Position numbers and translations under genes: made by a program. The notes beneath the pieces were generated by a model that saw only the letters and a program-made list of their open reading frames with translations, did not search any database and was not told where the DNA came from. From positions 1 to 7,219 of the forward strand of contig JAOUFX010000132.1 in the NCBI GenBank assembly GCA_029857975.1: 7,219 nt of DNA. Reading direction: 5' to 3'. Every line of letters starts with the position of its first letter. Within the stretch, counting starts at the first letter, position 1. Shown here in pieces: positions 1-7,219 of the stretch. This DNA is from Deltaproteobacteria bacterium. GTDB lineage: Bacteria; Desulfobacterota; SM23-61.

Positions 1-1708
<1,708 letters not shown>

Positions 1709-1710
<2 letters not shown>

Positions 1711-4700
1711 ATGCTTCTTCTTTTTCCAGAAGCTCCATGTCCAGGCAAAGGCTCTGCAGCTCTTTGACCAGGACGTTAAAAGATTCAGGGACCCCAGCTT
1801 CCAAGTTATGGCCCCCCTTGACGATGGTCTCGTACATCCGCGTCCGACCGAGTACATCATCCGACTTTACCGTCAAGAACTCTTGCAGTCCATAAGAAGC
1901 ACCGTAGGCTTCCATGGCCCAGACTTCCATCTCTCCCAAACGCTGCCCGCCAAACTGAGCCTTTCCTCCCAGGGGCTGCTGGGTAATCAGGGAGTAGGGA
2001 CCTACGGATCGCGCGTGAATCTTGTCATCTACCAGGTGGTGAAGTTTCATCATATAGATGACCCCTACCGTGACCTTTTGGTGAAAAGGTTCTCCCGTTC
2101 GACCGTCAAAAAGGGTCGCCTGTCCTGTAACCGGAAGCCCTGCTTCCTTTAAAGCCCTTTTAATCTCTTCTTCTGAGGCCCCATCGAAAGCTGGAGAAGC
2201 CATGTAAATTCCCCGTGAAAGAGTTTGAGCATACTCCCGCACTTCCTCATCATCCATCTCCTCGATTAACGCTAAAAAAGTTTCTGAATGATCAATTTTT
2301 TTAATTTTTTCCCGCAGGGCTTTCGGGTTGTATTCTTTCTCGATAATGCGGTTGATTTGTTCCCCCAGGCCCTTGGCAGCCCACCCCAAATGAGTTTCCA
2401 AAATTTGCCCCACATTCATTCGCGAGGGAACTCCCAAAGGGTTAAGAATGATGTCTACTGCCGTTCCGTCTTCTAAATAGGGCATATCTTCTTCGGGAAG
2501 AATACGAGAAATAACCCCCTTATTCCCGTGGCGGCCAGCCATTTTGTCCCCTACCGAGAGTTTTCTTTTAATCGCCACATCAACCTTGACCATCTTAATC
2601 ACTCCGGGAGGAAGTTCATCGGCTTTCTTCAAACGGGCGATTTTTTTCTCAAAGGCTCCCTTAATAACTTGTACCCGTTCATCCAGCTGTTCCCATATCT
2701 TTTCGGCATCTGCTTTTTTCTTGGGGTTCTGGATGTTCAAATCCCGGAGGCGTGAGTCGGAAATGCCTGCCAATATCTCTTTGGTCAACTTGGTATTCTT
2801 GGGGACCAGCGTCTTACCGCTGCGCTCTTCCGCAATCCGCGTGGTTAAAACTTCATTCAGAAAGAGCCGGCGCACCTTCTGGCCAGCGAGGTGCTGCACG
2901 ATTTGTACTTCATCCTCCTGGTCCCGGTGGATGCGGGCGATTTCTTCTTCTTCGATAGCTTTGGCCCGCCCGTCTTTTTCCACGCCACGCCGGCTAAAAA
3001 TCTTTGCGCCAATCACAGTCCCTTCTACACCCGGCGGAACTCGCAGGGAGGTGTCCTTGACGGCTCCGGCTTTCTCCCCGAAAATCGCCCGCAGAAGTTT
3101 TTCTTCCGGGGAGGGCTGGGTCTCACCTTTGGGGGTAATCTTCCCAACCAGAATATCTCCAGCTTTGACTTCGGCACCAATGCGGATGATTCCGCTTTCA
3201 TCCAGGTTTTTCAAAGATTCATCCCCGAGGTTAGGAATGTCCTGGGTAATCTCTTCCCGGCCCAGTTTTGTGTCCCGAGCGACGACTTCGAATTCCTCAA
3301 TATGGATGGAGGTAAAGCTGTCATCTTTGACCACTCGCTCACTGATCAGGATCGAATCCTCAAAGTTATATCCCCCCCAAGGCATAAAGGCCACCAACAC
3401 ATTCCGACCCAATGCTAACTCTCCGGTCTGAGTTGCTGGCCCGTCAGCGATGATTTGACCCTTTTGTATTCGCTGGCCTTCCCGCACGATGGGTTTTTGA
3501 TTGATACAGGTATTTTGGTTAGAACGTTGGTATTTGATCAAATTATAAATATCCACTTCTGATCGGGGGCCATTCCGGCTGGCATTATCGGCTCGGATGA
3601 TGATGCGGGATGAGTCTACCTTCTCCACTACACCATCTCGCTCAGCCACCACTGTGACCCCCGAATCTCGAGCTACCACGCCTTCCATCCCCGTACCAAT
3701 CAACGGGGCGTCAGCCTGCAGCAAGGGGACGGCCTGGCGCTGCATATTCGAGCCCATCAAAGCCCGGTTGGCATCATCATTCTCCAAGAAAGGAATCAAA
3801 GCAGCAGCTACACTCACCAATTGATTGGGGGAAACGTCCATCAGGTTAATTTCTTCGGGCCGCACTAAGGTGGCTTCTCCGGCGATGCGAGCTTGGATCA
3901 GGTCCGCTGTAAATCGTCCTTTCGTATCCACTGCAGCATTGGCCTGGGCAATCACCCGGTTTTCACCTTCTTGTAAGGCAGAAAGATCCTCGATCTCTTT
4001 CGTAACTTGGCCATTGACCACTTTTCGGTAAGGGGTAACAATAAATCCGAAGGGATCTACTTTGGCGTAAGTACTCAGAGATGCGATGAGCCCGATATTG
4101 GGACCTTCGGGGGTTTCAATAGGGCATATCCGCCCATAATGGGTTGGGTGGACGTCTCGAACTTCGAAACCCGCTCGCTCCCGGGTTAATCCTCCTGGCC
4201 CGAGGGCCGATAGGCGCCTTTTATGGGTAATCTCGGAAAGAGGGTTGGTCTGGTCCATAAATTGCGATAGTTGCGAGGACCCGAAGAATTCTTTGACCAC
4301 CGCGGAAACGGGTTTGGGGTTGATTAAATCGTGGGGCATGAGAGTTTCTACGTCCTGCAAACTCATCCGCTCCTTAATGGCCCTCTCCATCCGAACGAGG
4401 CCAATCCGGTATTGATTTTCTAAGAGCTCGCCCACAGCCCTTACCCTGCGGTTCCCTAGATGATCGATATCGTCGACTTCCCCTACACCATCTTTTAGTT
4501 CGATTAAATATTTAACCGTTTCCAGGATGTCTTCTTTCCTTAAAACACGACAGTCCAAAGGGGTATCCAGCTTCAAACGGTGGTTGATTTTCAAGCGGCC
4601 CACACGGGAAAGATCATATCGATCGGGATTGAAAAATAAGTTATCGAAGAAAATCTTCGCCGTCTCTAACGTGGGGGGTTCACTGGGTCGCAGACGACGG

Positions 4701-5893
4701 TAAATCTCTAAGATGGCGTTATAAATCGTAATCGCCGTTTTGTCCTGAGGGTTACGCTTCCGGTACTCTTCGATGGGTCGGGTTTCCGTATCGTCAATTC
4801 GATCCGAACTTAAAGTGTCTCGGAGAGAGGATGAGATGTTCAACTGGTCGATGAATAAAATGTCGATTCCTTTCACCCCGGCTCGGCGCATTTCCTCTAC
4901 TTTTTCAATCGTTAGCTCGGTATTGGCTGAGAATAAAACCTCCCCGTTTTTGGGATGTAAAACGTCATGGACCAAGTATCGACCCGCCAGATCGGTTGGT
5001 TCGACGGTTACAGCTTTTACCTTGGCGTCCATTAATTTTTTCAAGGCCGGCCGGGTGATTTTCCGATTCTTGCGGATGAGCAATTCCCCGGTGTGAGGAT
5101 GCTTGATATCCTCTGTCGCCCGCTTGTTGACCAACAGATCAAAATCGACATTTTTGGTTATTTTATCTTCGAAGAAAAATATCTTTTCGGTCTGATAGAA
5201 GTAATGGAGTAATTCCTCTGGAGAATACCCCAAGGCTCGTAAAAGAATGGTAACGGGTAACTTCCGCCGGCGGTCGATACGAACATAAAGCAGGCCTTTG
5301 GTGTCAAACTCCAAGTCGAGCCAAGAACCCCGGTGAGGAATGATCCGTCCTGAGTAAAGAGGTTTTCCGGTGTGAGTTTTCCCTTTTTCATGCTCAAAAA
5401 GAATCCCCGGAGAGCGGTGAAGCTGGCTGACGATGACCCGTTCCGTCCCGTTGATTACAAACGTTCCTTTGTCGGTCATCAAGGGAATTTCGCCAAAGTA
5501 GACTTCCTGCTCTTTAATATCGCGAACCCGGGGCTTGCTTTTTCGTTCTTCCTCGTCCACTTCATACGTAATCAGTCGGACTACCACTTTCAAGGGAGCG
5601 GCATAGGTCATCCCCCTTTGACGGCATTCATCCACTTCATATTTGGGATCGCCCAGGGAATAGGAAACAAATTCCATAGAAGCTGTTTCATTAAAATCCC
5701 GGATGGGAAAAACACTCTTGAATACCGCCTGCATGCCGATATCCTGTCGATGCTCAGGGGAAATATCCTTTTGCAGAAAACTCTCATAAGACCGTTTCTG
5801 GACATCGATCAAATTAGGAATGTCCATGATTTTTTCAATCTTAGAAAAATTTAAACGAACGATCGGATGGCCGCTCGACGACATAGACGCCAT
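1709..5893 (-). CDS. rpoB: DNA-directed RNA polymerase subunit beta
   Basis: This is the second largest RNA polymerase subunit, forming one side of the catalytic cleft, and the target of rifampicin. The 1394-residue frame is complete. Landmarks are the rifampicin region at 538-562 ([11 protein letters not shown]...THKRRLS), the NFEDS motif with E845 and D846 near the active site, the conserved lysines K1117 and K1125 in [10 protein letters not shown], and a standard C-terminus (ESFNVL...). It is 52 residues longer than the E. coli protein: about 31 extra lie before the rifampicin region, including a loop near '[19 protein letters not shown]', and about 20 lie in the insert between E845 and K1117. 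Both proteobacterial-type inserts are present. The ATG at 5893 has a good ribosome binding site 8 nt upstream; the ATG at 5884 (codon 4) is an alternative. It lies 188 nt after rplL and 6 nt before rpoC. Identity is certain. Confidence 0.99.
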
Positions 5894-5901
5894 TCCTCAT
5901 T

Positions 5902-5907
5902 CCCTCC
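5902..5907 (-). promoter_or_regulatory. Ribosome binding site of rpoB
   Basis: The minus strand reads GGAGGG, then 8 nt, then the ATG at 5893. A second weaker GAGG at 5898-5895 is 10 nt from the ATG at codon 4 (5884-5882), so either Met could be used. A perfect hairpin ends four bases before this site. Confidence 0.75.
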
Positions 5908-5911
5908 CATC

Positions 5912-5932
5912 CCGTTGTCGTTTTGACAACGG
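5912..5932 (-). repeat. Perfect 8-bp stem-loop just upstream of the rpoB ribosome binding site
   Basis: On the minus strand CCGTTGTC, a 5-nt loop (AAAAC) and GACAACGG form a perfect inverted repeat. The 3' arm ends four bases before GGAGGG. No T-run follows, so it is not an intrinsic terminator. It could be an RNase processing site, an mRNA-stabilising structure or a modulator of rpoB initiation; which one is inference. Confidence 0.7.
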
Positions 5933-6081
5933 CAATTCACGGCTAAAAAATATCATCATCAAGATGCAAGCTTGCGCTGCTTTGAACCGCAGTCAAATAT
6001 TTTTTCCTACCAACCTGAAACTCAACGCGCATCTGGGACTCCCACATATTTTGAGGCTTCCCCGCTGCCGTTGTTTAGACC

Positions 6082-6462
6082 CTATTTGATTTCTACAGCA
6101 GCGCCTACTTCTTCTAACTTCTTCTTTATGCTCTCGGCCTCGTCTTTAGAGACTCCTTCCTTTACCGGCTTGGGCACGCCTTCCACTAAGTCCTTAGCCT
6201 CTTTCAATCCCAGGCTGGTCAGCTCACGCACCACTTTGATAACCTGGATTTTTTTCTCACCCACGTTGGTCAGGACTACGTCAAATTCCGTTTTTTCCTC
6301 GGCTACGGGCGCCGCTTGTCCCGCCCCCGCTGCCGGGACAGCGGCTACGGCAACAGCTGCAGCTGATACGCCCCATTTTTGTTCCAAAAGCTTGGACAAT
6401 TCCGCGGCCTCTAATAGGGTCAATCCACTCAACTCTTCCACGATTTTCTGCAAATCAGCCAT
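6082..6462 (-). CDS. rplL: 50S ribosomal protein L7/L12
   Basis: This is the multicopy stalk protein of the large ribosomal subunit. Dimers bind the C-terminal helix of L10 and their mobile C-terminal domains recruit and stimulate translational GTPases such as EF-G and EF-Tu. The 126-residue protein has the full family layout: an N-terminal dimerisation helix region (about 1-32, [20 protein letters not shown]), an alanine/proline-rich flexible hinge (about 33-54), and a compact C-terminal domain (about 56-126) with the conserved [26 protein letters not shown] and KKKLEEVGA stretches. Length is normal. The ATG at 6462 has a strong AAGGAG 8 nt upstream, fitting the need for more L12 than L10. 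It follows rplJ by 55 nt. Identity is certain. Confidence 0.99.
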   Translation of the reverse strand: MADLQKIVEELSGLTLLEAAELSKLLEQKWGVSAAAVAVAAVPAAGAGQAAPVAEEKTEFDVVLTNVGEKKIQVIKVVRELTSLGLKEAKDLVEGVPKPVKEGVSKDEAESIKKKLEEVGAAVEIK

Positions 6463-6470
6463 TTTTCCTT

Positions 6471-6476
6471 CTCCTT
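6471..6476 (-). promoter_or_regulatory. Strong ribosome binding site of rplL
   Basis: AAGGAG on the minus strand, 8 nt before the ATG at 6462. A strong, independent site suits the roughly four- to six-fold excess of L12 over L10 needed per ribosome. Confidence 0.8.
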
Positions 6477-6489
6477 CGGGATGTAATTT

Positions 6490-6505
6490 TGATCTTGAAA
6501 GATCA
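6490..6505 (-). repeat. AT-rich inverted repeat between rplJ and rplL
   Basis: The minus strand reads TGATCTTTCAAGATCA, arms of 7 bases around a 2-base centre; as RNA it would fold as a 6-bp stem with a 4-base loop. It lies 13 nt upstream of the rplL ribosome binding site. With only weak pairs and no T-run after it, it is not a terminator. Function unknown; it may be a chance palindrome. Confidence 0.5.
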
Positions 6506-6517
6506 TCGAAAAAATCT

Positions 6518-7030
6518 TTATTCTTTTTGGCTTTTGGCCTTTAATAGCTGGGCCAGGAGCGTACCGGGGGTCACAAGCAAACGAACCAGGTTTGAGGCCG
6601 GAGTTTGAATTAACCCCAAAATTTTGGCCCTGAGCTCATCAAGGCTCGGAAGCGTTACCCAGCCTTGAATCTCCGCCGGTCCCCACAGCTTCCCTTCAGA
6701 GCATGCGACCAAGATATGCAATTCCGGAAACTCCTTGGCGAATTTGGCCAAAATCCGGGCAGGAGCCACGGGGTCTGTTTCGCTCCACGCCACAGCGATA
6801 GCCCCTTCTAATTTCTTTTCCAAAGGCTCCTTTTCTGTGCCCTGAATCGCCAGCCGTAAAAGGGTGTTTTTGACAATGCGATATTCCACGGCGGCTTTAC
6901 GTAGCTCCCGACGAAGCTGGGTCATCTTTTCCACGTTAAGGCCCGTAAAGCGAGTCAAAATTACCACTTTCGCCTGGGTCATCCGTCGCTGGAGATCGGC
7001 AACAACTTTACGTTTGTCCTCTCGCTTCAA
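6518..7030 (-). CDS. rplJ: 50S ribosomal protein L10
   Basis: L10 anchors L12 dimers to the 23S rRNA GTPase-associated centre and, bound to L12, represses its own operon through the leader RNA. The 170-residue protein has the L10 pattern: an N-terminal RNA-binding domain with Kxx[25 protein letters not shown] and [12 protein letters not shown] (about 8-62), a central region, then [14 protein letters not shown] and a helical C-terminal L12-binding tail (about 128-170). The tail is about ten residues longer than that of E. coli L10. The start codon is TTG at 7030-7028: no ATG or GTG is available, an in-frame TGA lies at 7036-7034, and AAGGAG sits 8 nt upstream. The next in-frame Met, at codon 17, would cut into the RNA-binding domain. 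The gene follows its leader RNA and precedes rplL by 55 nt. Identity is certain; the start is well supported. Confidence 0.97.
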   Translation of the reverse strand: MKREDKRKVVADLQRRMTQAKVVILTRFTGLNVEKMTQLRRELRKAAVEYRIVKNTLLRLAIQGTEKEPLEKKLEGAIAVAWSETDPVAPARILAKFAKEFPELHILVACSEGKLWGPAEIQGWVTLPSLDELRAKILGLIQTPASNLVRLLVTPGTLLAQLLKAKSQKE

Positions 7031-7038
7031 ATCTCAAT

Positions 7039-7044
7039 CTCCTT
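7039..7044 (-). promoter_or_regulatory. Ribosome binding site that fixes the UUG start of rplJ
   Basis: AAGGAG on the minus strand, 8 nt before TTG at 7030-7028. The in-frame TGA at 7036-7034 rules out any start further upstream, so this site decides the start. Confidence 0.8.
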
Positions 7045-7082
7045 TCTGCCTCACCTTTTCACTCCAGCCGTTCGATGTGGAA

Positions 7083-7200
7083 AAGACCGTAGATCGGGAT
7101 GATCTTCCCCTAAAATTTCATCCTTCCAGGGTTTTATTCTGTCTCGGTAGGCCGGAGTATTCCACTTAAGCGCAACGAAGCGTACCTACGGTCTCAGACA
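7083..7200 (-). promoter_or_regulatory. Ribosomal protein L10 leader (autoregulatory 5' UTR of rplJ-rplL)
   Basis: The minus strand upstream of rplJ carries the signature of the L10 leader RNA family: GAGACCGTAGGT at 7195-7184 and, after an internal variable region, GCCTACCGAGAC at 7152-7141. GTAGG (7189-7185) pairs with CCTAC (7151-7147), and the CCGAGAC beside the closing stem is the conserved part I associate with the L10-L12 binding site. In E. coli the complex bound here represses translation; in Bacillus subtilis it controls transcription attenuation. A 12-pair alternative helix uses the same upstream strand (7195-7184 with 7094-7083) and ends at UUUU (7084-7081), which favours some form of structural switching. 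The operon promoter is not visible and probably lies beyond the window edge. Leader identity is confident; its mechanism is inferred. Confidence 0.85.
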
Positions 7201-7219
7201 AATCATTACAGCTCGCAGA

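Larger units (their letters stand above)
5894..6081 (-). other. rplL-rpoB intergenic region
   Basis: This 188-nt spacer holds no convincing gene. It contains a GCAAGCTTGC palindrome at 5966-5975, a T6 run on the minus strand at 5950-5945 without a GC-rich stem directly before it, and the hairpin at 5912-5932. In E. coli the equivalent gap carries a partial terminator and an RNase III processing site that lower polymerase synthesis relative to L12. A similar role is plausible here, but I see no canonical intrinsic terminator. A TTGACT at 5996-5991 has no matching -10 box at proper spacing. Confidence 0.5.

Noticed and set aside
3372..3378. Run of seven G on the coding strand of rpoB as a possible frameshift or slippage site
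   Set aside because: The frame continues correctly through the run ([12 protein letters not shown]), and the protein is normal on both sides.
2544..3431. A 295-codon open frame on the plus strand opposite rpoB, and a 155-codon one (801-1268) opposite rpoC
   Set aside because: Both are antisense to unmistakable conserved genes, have serine/arginine-rich low-quality composition, resemble no family I know, and lack a convincing ribosome binding site. They are shadows of codon bias.
5945..5996. Possible promoter (TTGACT at 5996-5991) or intrinsic terminator (T6 at 5950-5945) in the rplL-rpoB gap
   Set aside because: No -10 box occurs 16-18 nt after TTGACT, and no stable GC-rich stem directly precedes the T-run.
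7196..7219. A possible operon promoter at the right edge (minus strand TGTAATGAT)
   Set aside because: It lacks a proper -10 consensus, any -35 would lie outside the window, and the leader RNA probably begins further upstream.

Overview
The window is one stretch of the universally conserved bacterial L10/L12–RNA polymerase operon, read entirely from the minus strand (right to left): L10 leader RNA, rplJ (ribosomal protein L10), rplL (L7/L12), rpoB (RNA polymerase beta) and the first 567 codons of rpoC (beta prime), which runs off the left edge. I see no mobile element, tRNA, rRNA, CRISPR array or unknown gene. The longest plus-strand open frames are antisense shadows of rpoB and rpoC.

Organism: a bacterium of medium GC. 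RpoB has both large lineage inserts of the proteobacterial type, one in the lobe and one in the flap-distal region. The RpoC N-terminus ([13 protein letters not shown]) and the rest of both subunits resemble Deltaproteobacteria/Desulfobacterota proteins most closely. This is a judgement from memory of the families, not a search, so I place it only as 'deltaproteobacterial-like'.

Layout from the operon's 5' side: 7219-7031 is the untranslated leader carrying a recognisable L10-binding RNA. rplJ (7030-6518) starts with UUG. A 55-nt gap holds a small hairpin and the strong rplL ribosome binding site. rplL (6462-6082) follows, then a 188-nt gap with a perfect 8-bp hairpin abutting the rpoB ribosome binding site. 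rpoB (5893-1709) and rpoC (from 1702) are only 6 nt apart and probably translationally coupled.

How the genes work together: L10 and L12 form the ribosomal stalk that recruits translation factors. In known systems surplus L10-L12 complex binds the leader RNA and represses its own operon. RpoB and RpoC together form the polymerase active centre, and co-transcription ties polymerase synthesis to ribosome synthesis. Nothing here looks like a new system. The points worth a second look are regulatory: mutually exclusive helices in the L10 leader, a UUG start for rplJ and possibly for rpoC, the hairpin before rpoB, and an L10 C-terminus long enough to carry a third L12 dimer.
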